Below are positions 22,620 to 34,690 of a DNA stretch of 64,000 nucleotides, in pieces. The position numbers were made by a program, and so were the translations under genes. The stretch spans positions 113,701 to 177,700 of the forward strand of contig QKWP01000770.1 in the NCBI GenBank assembly GCA_003550325.1, written 5' to 3'. A model generated the notes under the pieces. That model did not search any database. It saw only the letters and a list, made by a program, of their open reading frames with translations, and was not told the DNA's origin. The stretch is from Gigaspora rosea (Eukaryota; Glomeromycota; Glomeromycetes; Diversisporales; Gigasporaceae). How positions within the stretch are numbered: the first letter of the stretch is position 1; every line of letters starts with the position of its first letter.

Positions 22620-23034
22620 AAATATACTAGCTAGGGGTTAGTAAAACTACGGGGGGACGACTTATATGATATATATAGCTAATAAAATGTCATGCATGAT
22701 TTTGTGTAACAATCAAATAGATTATAATAAAAAACTCAGCAATACTATACTAATGAGTCTTTTAGCAATAATAACAAGCACCGATTCAACATATGTTATT
22801 TCGCTCTATTGCCACTGGTTGGTAGGTTTATATAGAGATTGCATACATATTGGTATTCGCAGGGACAAAATTCATTTCTTTAAACATACTTGAAATTGTT
22901 AAATGCAATGATATTTATTGAAACCGATATATAACGATTAATGGATATTAATCGCTAACAGATTTTCATCTGTTTAGTATCGCCGTAATTTTTTTGCCGG
23001 GGTAGCAATATTTTAAATTTTGCATCATTATTAG

Positions 23035-23115
23035 ATCGTTAAGATTCTTAACGATCTATTTTAGATCATTAAGTTTCTTAATGATCTAAATAGATCGTTA
23101 AAATTCTTAACGATG
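23035..23115. repeat. Three palindromes of the CGTTAAG type
   Basis: GATCGTTAAGATTCTTAACG, a CATTAAGTTTCTTAATG variant and CGTTAAAATTCTTAACG follow one another. They are the same palindrome as in the arrays at 9.4 and 55.9 kb but lack the GTGCAC partner. Confidence 0.7.
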
Positions 23116-23229
23116 GTGATCATCACCACCGGTTATATGAATCAAAATAAAAAGATCAGTAATTTTTTTTTTATTCGTTTTTTGTTTTTATTTATTTTAT
23201 AGTGCTGTACTAACATTTATTTTGATCTT

Positions 23230-24330
23230 TTTTATCTTTTTCTGTTGTTTATCTTTTGGTATTTCTTCCTTCGTCATCCATTTCTGTGGTTCTTCCTCAT
23301 TGCTTCTTTCTTGGGTACTGGTCAGTACTTTCTGGGTCATGCTTCTTTTTTTGTCGTAGGTGACGTCCATTTCAGGCTTCATAGTGCAGGTCTGTACTTT
23401 CTTGTTTCAGATTGTGTTTCTTCTTTCGTCATTGGTGATATCTAATTGGTGGCTCTTTCTTTTGTTGCAGTGTCTTCTTTTCGTTAATGGTGTTACAAGT
23501 AATAGTTTTGGGTTTGTGTTTGGAATGCTCATCAAGACTTCTAGTTTCATGTCTTTTTTTTTGTTGCTGATTTTGTTTTTTTCACTAACTTTACTCTTTT
23601 TACAGGTAATAGTTTCAAGTTTCTTTCGTCGTTGGAGTCATCCTTTTCGATGCTTATTTACTATTAGAGTCGTTCTTTGTAGTGCTTTTCATCGTTGGAG
23701 TCGTCCATTTCGGTGCTTCTTTTGTCATTAGAGTCATCTATTTTGATATACGTTACCAGGTTCAAAATGATTCACAGGGTTTCAAGTTTCGCGTCAGCTA
23801 AGTGTCTTTTTTTTTGTTGATTTTGTTCTTTCACTAACAAATACTAAATTTATTCTTTACAGGTAATATTTTTGGGTTTCTTTCGTTAGACAGTTGGTTT
23901 GGTTCTTGTACCAGGTTTGGAATGATTCAACAGGGCTTCAAGTTTCACGTCAGCTAAGTGTTACTTTTTTTTTTGTTGATTTTGTTCTTTCACTAACAAG
24001 TACTAAACTTTACTCTTTTTACAGATAATATTTCAGGCTTCTTTCATTAGATAGTTGGGTTTGGTCCTTGTGCAGGGTTTGGAATGATTAACCAGGGCGC
24101 ATTAGCTAGGTGTCTTTTTTTCGTCATTGATTTTGTTCTTTGCCAAAACCTCTTCAAGTTGCCAAAAATAGTACTAACTTTACTCTTTTTACAGATAATA
24201 GTTTCAGTGCTTTTGTCGTTGAAATAGTCACTTCAGTAGTCTTTCGCTATTGGGGTCGTTCTTTCTGATACTCTTTTTTCATCGCTATTACGCACCTACA
24301 ATTCATCGCTATAGGTGTTATCATCACCAA
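23230..24330 (-). pseudogene. Decayed acidic Asp/Ser/Asn-rich low-complexity gene
   Basis: On the minus strand GACTCCAACGAT-type words recur and translate as DDSNDE and RSTEMDDSNDE-like segments, broken by stops and frame changes. No domain is recognised. The plus-strand open frames here are hydrophobic shadows of the T-rich complement. Related NSN-type words occur on the minus strand of the element at 55657-57419 (around 56630-56860), so this may be a remnant of a longer form of that transposon. Confidence 0.4.
23565..24220. repeat. Degenerate tandem repeat of about 155 bp, 4 copies
   Basis: Units starting TTGATTTTGTTCTTTCACTA recur near 23570, 23815, 23975 and 24128. Each continues ACTTTACTCTTTTTACAG and ATAATATTTC. 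They overlap the acidic low-complexity remnant. Confidence 0.6.
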
Positions 24331-24773
24331 TTTGAGAGTATCACCACTTTTAGTTTAATGCTTTGTAGTTGGAGCCATCGTTGGTGTCATAATTATTGTG
24401 TCGATGGTGCTATAATGTATTGTTGCATATGAAGTTATTAGTTAGTATAGATTAGATTAGATTAGTATAGATTAGAGTAGTGTTTGGGTTGAGTTAGGGT
24501 TCGGGTTCAGTTTAGAGTTTGGATTAGGGGCCAGGTGTTCGTCACTTTGTGTTTTTTTTTATTCGTTGTATTTTTTTTTAATAAAAAATTCTTAAAATTT
24601 TTTTATAAACTTTGCAATTGATGTTAATTGGCTGGTTATGAGTGATTTATTATCAAAATATTAAACGTTTTTATATTGATTATATATCAATTATTAACTA
24701 CCATAAATATGATCAATTATAATCACTATCAATATATTGGTTATATATTGATTATTAATTAGTAATTCGCGAG

Positions 24774-25290
24774 AGATGGAAAGAATTACTATAGTAATAC
24801 TATATATACATGTGGGGATATTAAATATAATAAAAACAATTAATACCTATAATCTAGAGCTGGAATTAAAATTTCTCAATTCCTGTCAAGTTAACATCTT
24901 TTGTATTGCTAACCAAACTATAGAGGCAAGTTTTCTCTTTCTAATGGTAGTAAAATCATCAAATTGGTCTAAATATCAAGAGATATTCTCATTTTTGTCT
25001 TTATGATCATATGAAATTTCTTTGCAGATTTGCGAAGAAATTTCATATAGCCACAAAGACAAAAATAAGAATATCTCTTGATATATTAGGCCAATTTTGA
25101 TGATTTTACCACCATTAGAAAGAGAAAACTTGTTTCTACAGTTTGGTTAGCAATACAAAAGATGTTGGCTTGACAGGAATTGTGAAATTTTAGTTCCGGC
25201 TCCAGATTATACGTATTAATTGTTTTATTATTTAATATCCCCATTTCTATATATAGAAATTCTGTACATCTCTCACGAATCACGAATTAA
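24774..25290. repeat. About 515-bp near-complete palindrome
   Basis: The left arm (24774 to about 25015) is the reverse complement of the right arm (about 25035-25290) with few mismatches. Paired landmarks are GCGAGAGATG/CATCTCTCACG, GTTAACATCTTTTG/CAAAAGATGTTGGC and TTTTTGTCTTT/AAAGACAAAAA. The spacer is under 30 bases. The short open frames are symmetrical by-products. Confidence 0.85.
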
Positions 25291-25329
25291 CTATTATAGA
25301 TATATATCAATTATAATCACTATCGATAA

Positions 25330-25690
25330 AAATCAGCAGGATATTTATAATCGATAAAATATGTAATATTTATTAAAATATAAAATATATTTAATTTAAA
25401 ATGTAATCGAAAATTTTAAAAATTTTGAAATTTTGCGAAATATTGTGAAGTATTGCAATATTTTGCATATTTACATGATAATATGCGATATATTACCTCC
25501 TGTGACCCTGAAGGGGATAATTAGATAGGAGGTTTGCATTTTTTATTTGGTCTATTTTGCAATATTTCACAATATTTTGAAATTTTTAAAATTTTTGCAG
25601 TTTAATATAAAATTTTATATTTTTTTATTATTATTATACTTTATATATTACATTTTTAAATTAAATATATATTTTAATAAATATTACATA
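25330..25690. repeat. AT-rich palindrome around a CCCTGAAGGGG core
   Basis: Left-arm words AATATGTAATATTTATTAAA and GTGAAGTATTGCAATATTTT are mirrored on the right. The centre near 25500-25530 holds TGTGACCCTGAAGGGG. Confidence 0.6.
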
Positions 25691-25819
25691 TTTTATTATA
25701 TATTATATTTAATTATTATACATTCTTTACAGTATTATTTTTACATTATTACATATTATTTTAACTACTTTCGCACTTTGTCGCATCTAATTCCATTATT
25801 ATTTGTAGAAGAAAAATAA

Positions 25820-26300
25820 AAAACTAGCTATATACACTTATTTTTACACACTCTGCAGTTAGCTATTATCTTCGCCTTTTTGTTTTAACTAAGGAAATAA
25901 GAGTTGTGTTTTCACAAAGTGCTAAAATAAAGTAAATTAATAAAAAAGCTTAAAAAAAAACAAAAAAAAACAAAAACAAAAAATGTCAAACAAAAAAATA
26001 AATAAAGCGAAACTTTGCAAAAACTTGTGAAAACTTGTGCCTAACTAAATCATTTCTTTAAAAATGTATTCTTGAAAGTTTAGAAATTGCTTGAGAAATT
26101 AGTTATGTATTCTTGCAAAGTGTAGAAATTCTAAGTTGGTGCGCAAAGTCAAATTGGTATTCTTGCAAAGTGCCAAATAGTTGTTGGTTTTCTTGCTAGT
26201 GTTTTTGTAAAGTGTGAAAAAATTAAAAAAAATAAACAAATAAAAGAAATAACAAAACAAAAACAAAAAACAAACTGGAAAAAAATCTAATTTATAAAAG
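25820..26300. repeat. CTTTGCAAG-type repeat region (inverted relative of 31.2-31.9 kb)
   Basis: TATTCTTGCAAAGTG recurs at 26105 and 26158 with several variants. The complementary ACTTTGCAAGAA recurs at 31250-31870. Same repeat family in opposite orientation; no gene seen. Confidence 0.5.
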
Positions 26301-26319
26301 ATCTAATATTTAAAATGTT

Positions 26320-26640
26320 TAATAGTGAATAACTCTTGATCCAGTGGCCCAATTTGAATAAAACATATGACAATGAAATGATTCTAAAAAGTTCAAAATT
26401 ATCCAAATCTAATTACAAAATGCTAATATCATTAAGAATTTTTCACTCAGATGTTTAAATTTAATTTATTCTTAAACATGTAAGGTAATACAAATTCTTA
26501 ATGATCCTAGAAGTGTGTAATTTGATTTTAATAATTTTGTTTATTAGAATTATCACATCAAGATGAACATTTTGGTGGTCGTTTCACCAAATTAGATTAC
26601 TGTATCAAAAGTTATTTGCTATTAAACCTTTAAAAATTTT
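26320..26640. repeat. P-type palindrome (about 320 bp)
   Basis: The arms read AATAACTCTTGATCCAGTGG inward from the left and the complement of AATAACTTTTGATACAGTAA from the right, centred near 26475. Followed at 26650-26920 by a TATAGTCAC-rich module that is inverted at 29440-29700. Confidence 0.65.
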
Positions 26641-26649
26641 TAATAAAAT

Positions 26650-26920
26650 ATTTTAAATAAGCTTGAATATGAATATTGCCAATTAGATTTTATAATTCAT
26701 ATTTAGTCAAAATTGGTGACTATAACAAGAGTTTATTATTAATAAAATTGATAAAAAATCAAAATTTTTTTGATGATAGTATTATAATTATAAGTGATAT
26801 GTGACTATAATAAAGTATTTTACTATATTTTAAGTTTGTTGCACAATATTGGATGCTTATATAGGGATTTGACTATATAGGGTGAGACTATAGAGAGGTC
26901 AAACTATAATAAGCTATCAT
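26650..26920. repeat. TATAGTCAC module (inverted copy at 29440-29700)
   Basis: Contains CTATATTTTAAGT, CACAATATTGGATGCTTATA and GACTATA words. The reverse complement is found at 29440-29700, each next to a P-type palindrome. A third copy in the forward orientation is at 34700-34970. Confidence 0.6.
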
Positions 26921-27009
26921 TATAATCACAAATTTTGACTAAATATGGATTATAACATCTGATTGGCCAATATTTATATTTATTATTTAAAATTTTTTAT
27001 TAAAAATTC

Positions 27010-27340
27010 TTAAAGGTTTGATAGCAAATAATTTTGATACAGTGGTTTAATTCGGATGAAATAATTACCAAAATGTTTATCTTGATAAAACAATTCTAAT
27101 AAGCCCAAGATTGTTAAAACCAATTACAAGCTCTTGTGATTGTTAAGAATTTGTATCACTTTGCATGTTTAAGAAATAATTAAATTAAATATCTAAGTAA
27201 AACTTCTTATTAATTTAGCATTTTGTAACCAGATTTGGATGAGTTTAGACTCTTTAAAATTGTCTTATTGAGTCAAACAATTTAATAGTTATTTTATCCA
27301 AATTGGGCTGCTGGATCAAAAGTTATTTACTATTAAACAT
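27010..27340. repeat. P-type palindrome
   Basis: The left arm contains AAAATGTTTATCTTGAT and AATAAGCCCA; the right arm the matching complements, ending GATCAAAAGTTATTTACTAT. Confidence 0.6.
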
Positions 27341-27649
27341 TTTAAAATTTTTAATAGTATTTCAAATATGCACAAATATATTACTTATTGGTCATGTTTA
27401 TATAACTATATCAAGGTATTTTATTTATAGTCACACCTCTATATAATTGCCAAATTAGGGCATAACCAACTTGTAATTAATATGGTTTTATTATATAATA
27501 TATCATAATTACTTTATTAGTTTTTTATTAAAAATAATACTAATATAAATAATAGTAGTATATAACTAATTAGCACACTTTCAAATTGTTAAAATTAGCA
27601 AGAACTAGTTATTAAAAAGGTCAAAAATAGTTAATTTATAATTTACCTA

Positions 27650-28130
27650 AGAACTAGTGAAAAATATAGTAAACAGTGAAGATATATTTACTATGTATTT
27701 TTTGGCTTTTTTGGAATCTGAAGTTTTCCAAAGAACAAAATGATTTTCTACTAAGTAAACATCTCTTTTATATTAATTAAAAGTTGTAAAAGAGAAAATT
27801 CCAGTTATAATAGCAGTTAAATTATTAAAATCAGTCTAGTAGATTACAAGATATGAGCATTTTTGTCTTTGTAATTATATATTTACTTTTTTGTTTATAC
27901 TATAAAGTTCCAAAGACAAAAATACTCATATCTCATAATCTACTAGGCCAATTTTATTAATTTAACTACTATTATGATCAGAATCTTCTCTTTTACAATT
28001 TTTATTTAATTTAAAAGAAATATTTACTTAGTAGAAAATTAGTTTGTCCTTTGGAAAATTTCAGATTCAAAAAAAGCAAAAAACAATAGTAAATTTTTTT
28101 ATGATTTACTATGTTATTTAACTAGTTTTT
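27650..28130. repeat. About 480-bp palindrome related to 24774-25290
   Basis: Arms 27650-27875 and 27905-28130. Paired landmarks are GGAATCTGAAGTTTTCC/GGAAAATTTCAGATTC and TTTTTGTCTTT/AAAGACAAAAA. The central arms match those of the palindrome at 24774, so both belong to one family. Confidence 0.7.
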
Positions 28131-28444
28131 AGACAGATTGCGAATTAAGTTAGGTTGTATTAATAATGGCTATTAAATATAACAATATATAGTAGCAGAA
28201 GTTGGGTTAAGAAATTTGCTGGCTAAAAACTATTGTAGCAAATTAAAAAGGAATATATATAATTTATAAGTTCTAATTTAAAAATATTAAAATAAAAGCA
28301 ATTATATAATTTTAATTAAATCAAACTTACATAATAATCTTTATATATATTTTTAAATTTTACAAGTCTAGTATTATATTATGCAACATTATGCATGCAG
28401 CATGCATAATATATAAAGAATATCTCTAGTATTAGTACCATATG

Positions 28445-28740
28445 AGGACCCCGGACATCTCTCATATAGGTCATAACTGGATTTTGGCCAATTTTGACCT
28501 AATTTGCTAAAAACAACAAAATATATTTATTTAAATAACTTTTGATCCAGTGATCAGAATTGAATGAACTTTTTTTGTTAGATGCGCCTCACTGAGAGCT
28601 TCATTTTAAAAAAAAGTTCATTCAAATTGGACCACTGGGTGCCAAGTTAATTGCCAAAAACTGATTTTTTGCTTTTTAAATTTTAGGGGTTTTTGCTGAA
28701 ATGCGTAATGTATGACCACTGTACTACATGTCCGGGTCCT
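28445..28740. mobile_element. Foldback MITE, 296 bp, perfect 8-bp target site
   Basis: The ends AGGACCCCGGACAT and (minus) AGGACCCGGACAT are flanked by ACCATATG at 28437-28444 and 28741-28748. Internal arms pair as well (GATCCAGTGATCAG near 28540 with CTGGGTGCC near 28645), so the element is close to self-complementary throughout. The intact target site suggests recent insertion. Superfamily unresolved. Confidence 0.8.
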
Positions 28741-29144
28741 ACCATATGTATTCAAAATTAGCTACTATCTAAAATAAGTTACCTCTTTAGTTTTTTAAAA
28801 AGAGTAAATTTATTCATTGCCCCATGTGATGCACCTTATATGTTGCTCTCCCAATCAAATTTCAAGATCAGGTGTAATGTTACATGATCAAAAAATTCAA
28901 AACAAATGTTTGTTTTGTCAAAAATCGTCTATAACTTAAAATTGAGTATATGAAACTACTCTTAGGATTCTAAAAAAAAAATTACTTGCAAAATTTTACT
29001 ATAAAACCCCCTCTCACCCATACACACCATTTATACCTCACCCTAACCCTATCTAATGAAAAAACAGGTTATTTTAATTGTTTTGCTTTTACATTACACC
29101 CGATTTCATGATCTGCAGCAGGTGTGACAATATCGCACGTGTGA

Positions 29145-29410
29145 TATATAAATTATTTCTTTTAAAAAATCAAAAAAAATTGCAAGCAGTTGCTATATAT
29201 AAAAGTCTAAATTTTACTAAGTAAACTCAAAAGTGCCATTATTTAAACTTGTTCAGAATATCAAAATATACTTACAATAAAAATTTGGTACATTTAGACA
29301 ATCTTTATTGGTATGCTATTCAATTTTTCAAAAAATTTAACAATCTAAAAATAAGCTATACTATATTTTTTCATGTAATTTTTTGCTTAAAAAGGTAGCT
29401 CAATATTGGA
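29145..29410 (-). repeat. Relative of the 44542-44858 element (minus)
   Basis: The complement contains AGCTACCTTTTTAAGC, CCAAATTTTTATTGTAAGTA and TATATAGCAACTGCTTGC in the order seen at 44566-44790. Confidence 0.5.
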
Positions 29411-29704
29411 TACATACAGTATATGACTGGTATGTATAGTTGCTGTACAGTTTGATCTCTCTATAGTCACACCCATATAGTCACACATTTATATAAGCAT
29501 CCAATATTGTACAATGGACTTAAAATATAGTAAAAAACTTCATTATAGTCATATATTACTTATAATCACTATTACTAAAAAAAAATTAATTTTTTTATCA
29601 ATTTATTAATAATAAACCCTCATTATAGTTACCAATTTTGATTAAATATAGTTATAAAATCTAATTGGCCAAAATATATATTTATATTTATTTAATATGT
29701 TCTA

Positions 29705-30050
29705 TTAAAAATTTTTAAGATTTGATGGCAAATAACTTTTGATGCAGTGGTCTGATTTGGGGAAACAACCACTAAAATATTTTGATATAACAATTTTAAT
29801 AAGTTCAAGAACATTAAAATTAAATCATATGCTCCTGAGATTATTAAGGATTTGTCACTTTACATATTTAAAAATTAATTAAATTTAAAGATCTAAGAAA
29901 AAAATTCTTAATTATTTTGCATTGTAATTAGATTTGGATGATTTTGAACTCTTTAGAATTGTCTTATTGAGTCAAATACTTTGGTAGTTGTTTTATCCAA
30001 ATTGTGCTACTGGATCAAGAGTTATTTACTATCAAATATTTTAATTTTTT
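29705..30050. repeat. P-type palindrome
   Basis: The left arm contains AATAACTTTTGATGCAGTGG; the right arm ends CTGGATCAAGAGTTATTTAC. Centred near 29885. Confidence 0.6.
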
Positions 30051-30108
30051 AATAGTATTTCAAATATATGCAAATATTACTTATTGGTTTTTGATCATGT
30101 TGTTATAG

Positions 30109-30482
30109 AACGAGTTTTAGTATTAGTTTCTTGAATGTAATTTCTAGTATATTTTTATTATATTATTTTATTGTATTATTATTATTTTATATTACATTAT
30201 TATTATTTATTATTAACTATATATGGTATAGTTAGAAGTACGAGTAATATAGTTAACCATTTCTACCATTTCTACTATTTCTACTATTTCTGCCATTTCG
30301 TACTATTGTAACTAATAGCTGTAAAAAGATATATAAACCCTAGTTTTCACCCCTTCTGCACATTAGACTCAAATTCCTCTCCTTCTTCTTCTAACATCTA
30401 AACATAGTTATATCTCTTGCATATTATTATCTAAATAAATAAAATATATCTTTGATAAATAAATATACTCTTGTTATTTACA
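30109..30482 (+). mobile_element. Putative solo LTR
   Basis: Begins TGTTATAGAACGAG and ends CTCTTGTTATTTACA. Inside lie a TATA box (TATATAAACCCTAG near 30330), a pyrimidine-rich leader and AATAAA signals near the right end, the usual LTR order. No internal retrotransposon genes adjoin it. A 5-bp target duplication was not found (ATCA occurs on both sides), so this is tentative. Confidence 0.4.
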
Positions 30483-30489
30483 TCAGGAA

Positions 30490-32220
30490 ATTTTATGTAT
30501 AGATATTAATCGATATATATCGATTAAAAAATAACGATATATATCGATTAACCAGTTAAAAATCGATATATATCTTAATCGATATATATCATTTTTATAT
30601 TAAATCGTTATATATCTACAAATCGATTATAATCATAATTATTTGTAACGATATATAACGTAACAGATCTTTAACGATTACATAGTGTTTTGACCACATT
30701 ACAAAAATTTCATCCCAGATCACCGGTAAAAAAAAAAAAAAAGTAAAATTTTAAAAAAAAGTAGGTTAAAAAAAATAAGAAAGACAAAATAAAAAAAACT
30801 AGCATAAGAAAAAAAAAAAAGCCGTTTTTAACTAATTTTTACCCCTCTCTCCCTTTACCCCCTCTCCCTTTTTCTCCTCTTTTCTTTTTTTCTTTTTTCT
30901 CTTTCTTTTTTTTCTCTTTTTTTTTCTTTTTAATATTTCGAATACTTTCAAAATATTTTGGGATCAGTAGATCTGTAACCTGGATCATATCAAAAACGCA
31001 TTTGACTAATATTTTCGAAATATTTCAATAATTTTTGAGGATTGTACCACAAGATCAAATTAGATCTTTGTTTATTTTTTTTGTTTATAATTTAGATCTT
31101 CTATCAATTTTACATTGTTTCTTTATTTTCCTTTTGTTTTTTTTTGGTTTTGTTTCATTATTTTAGTTTCGGTTTGTTTTTTTTTTATTTATATTTTTTT
31201 TATTTTTTAAATTTTTTTACTTTATTTTTACACTGTACCACTAGCACTTTGCAAGAAATCCAATAACTTTCCAGCACTTTGCACAAGCCAACTCAGCCTT
31301 TTCGACACTTTGCAAGAACACACAACACCTTTCTCTAGCAATTTCGAACGTTCAAGAATGTAAGTTTTCGCAAGTATTTGCAAGTTTTCGCAAGGTTTTG
31401 TTTTATTTATTTTTTCGTTTCATGTTTTTTGTTTTTGTTTTTTATTTTTATTAATTTATTTTATTCTGCACTTTGTGAAAACCTTCGACGATTTCTGAAT
31501 TGCAAAACACGAACTCGAAATAGAGATTTGGGGCTTTGTTTATTTTTTATTTAGTTTGCTTACAACATTTTTGTTTTTTGTTTGTTTTCTTTTTTTTTAT
31601 TTCAGAACTTTGCAAGAAAGCCGCTTAACTTTTCCGGCACTTCAATTCTAACATCTCTGGCACTTTGCAGGAATATGAACAAACATAATCGAATTCAAGC
31701 AAATATGAGCAAAATATAAGTTTATTTTTTTCGTTTTGTTTTTTTTGTTATTATTTTGGTTTGTTTTTTGTTTGTTTTTTTACTTATTTTTTTAATTTTA
31801 TTTTATTTATTCCTTACTTCTTTTGGAACTTTGCAAGAAAACAACCTAACTTTCTAGAACTTTGCAAGAAGTAGCAAATATAAGCGAATATAAGCAAATA
31901 TGAATGAATATAAGCAAATATGAGTGAATATAAGGAATATAATAGTTTATTTTTTTATTTTTTTGGTTTCGTTTTTTTTGAATTTATTTTTTTTGACATT
32001 TTTTTATAATAATTTATAATAAAATATGTAATATTTTAAATATAATAATAATAAATAAAAAAATAAAATTTTATATTAAAAAATTGCGAAAACTTGTGAT
32101 ATATATCAATTAACCGGATATATATCGATTACTATCACTATCGATAGTAATTGACAGGGGTGATGGGTATTGATATATATCTTACCGGTTAGTAATCGAT
32201 ATATATCTATATATAAAATT
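30490..32220. repeat. Repeat region bounded by ATCGATATATATCGAT arrays
   Basis: Clusters of CGATATATATCGATT words occur at 30500-30660 and 32085-32215. Between them lie homopolymer-rich sequence and repeated ACTTTGCAAGAA words (31240-31870). No gene is recognisable. Probably a decayed transposon. Confidence 0.45.
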
Positions 32221-33595
32221 TGCTGATATAATAAATATATACTGAAATGCTCTAGTGAAATAATATTCCACTTCCATACCGCTTTATATCTTCTCTGACC
32301 CTTACAAGATCCCTGTTACTGTGTGCTATGTTGCAAGAACTATATTGAAGGCTATAGTCGCTTGTAGCAATGTGAATTATAACATTATTACTAATTTTTG
32401 TCTCATTTTATAATTGGATAGAATTATGTTTATACCACCTTCTTTTTAAATTGATATCTTGGTTAGGGTTAGTAACAGGTTAGTAGATAATATAATTAAA
32501 ATTTTGCAAGAAATTTTTTTTGTTAGTGTATAAAATGTTATTTCTTAGATATAGTTTTGCAATAAGTAACTTTTTTAAAAAAAAAAGTAATTGTGTTTGC
32601 TTGTCACATTATACCTAAACTTTTTCTAATTGGTCAAATCAGTAAAAAGTAAGATGAAAATTAGTAAATACAATTATAACAAAGTATTTTATTTATAGTT
32701 ACACCTCTATACAATTACTAAAATAGTGCATAATGGACTTGGTAATTATAGAGAAATCAGATGGTATTTGGAATTGTTGTTAGATTTATCTGGTAACAAT
32801 TCATATTATTATATATCTCTTGTTCTGTTGAATAGATAAAACTATATTGTTGTATAAATAATAATAAATAAGTATAATTTTGAAGTAGTACTTTAGTATA
32901 ATATAATAATATAGTATTTGAAGTGCTAGGAATAATTTCTGTGGAAGTGCTTACTGTTTAAGCTCAGTTCTCACAGTTGTACAGGATACTATAGCCTGCT
33001 CTGTATATTGGGTTTAGCTATCATAATCCTGGTTTTTTGTATAAATGGACTTAATCACCTGTTCACTTATCTCATTCTCTTCTGAAAATGGTCTACTAAA
33101 AGTAGAGAACATCATTATCTCAGAAGCAGTAGTTGCATTTATGTGATCTACAGAATCACTTATTGAAAAAGATTATATTAAGATATTAAAATATAAGATT
33201 CTTGTATATTTGAGTTTGAGATTGAATTATTTTATATCAAAAAAACTACAAAAAATAAAATAATAATTGAAAATTAAATATATAAAGTGTCTAGAAAAGC
33301 TAAATATGAAAATATAAATAAGTTTTATTTATAAAGTAATAAAATAAAATAGTATAAAAAATAAAAATAACACCTTGTAATATATTACTGTGATCTAAGG
33401 ATTTCAGAATATATTAGTATATTTTGTCTAATATATCTATATGCACCTTTCTTAGACATAATTCAAACCTCAAAACTACTAATTAGACAATTACTTGCTC
33501 AAACCATAGCTCTATATTACCAAGGTATAAATTTAGAAATTAATAATCAAGATCTAATTATTAGTAAATAAAAGTATAATCAAAATTATAGTTTG
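32221..33595. other. Unassigned AT-rich sequence
   Basis: A TIR-like segment at 32675-32750 (TTTATAGTTACACCTCTATA) matches one at 27412-27475 and, inverted, 33808-33890. Otherwise I see nothing supportable. Confidence 0.4.
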
Positions 33596-33611
33596 AACAG
33601 TACTTGAAAAA

Positions 33612-33790
33612 TGGCTTGTAGTCAAAGATTTTCTAGATTTTTGCAAAGAAAAAAGTTATTAAAAAAAAACAAAAGAAAAAAGAAATAGATATAGAAGGCT
33701 TAGTTATAGAAGATTTAAAAGAAGGTGAAAAAGAAATAAATTTTGTAATAAAGCAAAAAGTCGAGCTTTATAGAGATAATGATGTTAGTA
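33612..33790 (+). pseudogene. Possible exon remnant, unknown product
   Basis: After ATGGCTTGTAGTC, codons reading KEIDIEGLVIEDLKEGEKE and then KQKVELYRDNDV look protein-like, followed by GTTAGTAAGT, a plausible donor. A stop or frame change separates this from the ATG. No family recognised; could be a transposase remnant. Confidence 0.25.
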
Positions 33791-33807
33791 AGTACAGCTG
33801 TTTCTTT

Positions 33808-34235
33808 CTATAGTTACCAAGTTGGTTACACCCTATTTTAGTGATTGTTTAAAGATGTGACTATAAATAAAATACCTTGCTATAGTCACATGCCCATATG
33901 CCAAGAAGTGTTTAATAATATGTAGCTGTAACATATTGAAAATACTTTTAAAAAATTTAAATTATTTAACACTGAATAACTTTTGATCCTGTGGTCCAAT
34001 TTAAATGAAATAACTTGTTTCAATAAGACAATTCTGATAAGTCTACAATTATTCAAGTCTAATAACAGAACACAAGATAGCTAAGGATTTTTTATACAGA
34101 TATTTAAATTTATTCAATTCTTAAATACATGAAGTAACATGAATCCTTAACAATCTCAGGAACTTGTAATTAGTTTTTAAAAATTTTGTGCTCATTAGAT
34201 TATTTTATTAAGACAAACAAATTTATTCTTTATAT
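33808..34235. repeat. TATAGTCAC-type end and partial P-type unit
   Basis: CCAAGTTGGTTACACCCTAT is the complement-oriented partner of 27440-27475. A P-type arm pair follows (TTTTGATCCTGTGGTCC to about 34235). Confidence 0.5.
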
Positions 34236-34379
34236 AAACTTCATTATTGTATTAGAACCTATATTTTTAAAACTATAGTATTCTTCTCTATAATCACCTA
34301 TATAATTACAACACCTGTACAATCACATTAAATTTTGAAACAATTTATTAAAAAAAGACTTCTATACAATCATACTCTA

Positions 34380-34690
34380 AATAACTCTTGATGCAGGGCC
34401 CAATTTGGATAAAACAATACTAGAGTGTTTGACTCAATAAGTCATTCTAAAGAATCCAAAATTATCCAAATCATTACAAAATGCTAATATTATTAAGGAT
34501 TTTCTTTCAAATGTTTAAATTTAATTAATTCTAAAACATGTAAAATAATACAAATTCTTAATAATCTTAGAACCATGTAATTCAATTTTAATAATTTTGG
34601 GCCTATTAGAATTGTCACATTGAAACAAACATTTTGATAGTTGTTTTACTCAAATCTGACTACTATCAAAAGTTATTCGCTATTAAACTT
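34380..34690. repeat. P-type palindrome
   Basis: The left arm contains AATAACTCTTGATGCAGG and GACTCAATAAGTCATTCTAA; the right arm ends CTATCAAAAGTTATTCGCTA. Followed by the TATAGTCAC-type module (34700-34970) in the same orientation as at 26650. Confidence 0.6.

Noticed and set aside
23245..24432. Plus-strand open frames that look like membrane proteins
   Set aside because: The hydrophobicity comes from T-rich complement of a minus-strand acidic repeat; no start context, no domain.
24460..24530. GGGTT-like words as possible telomeric sequence
   Set aside because: The words are irregular (GAGTTAGGGTTCGGGTTCAG) and do not form a TTAGGG tandem array.
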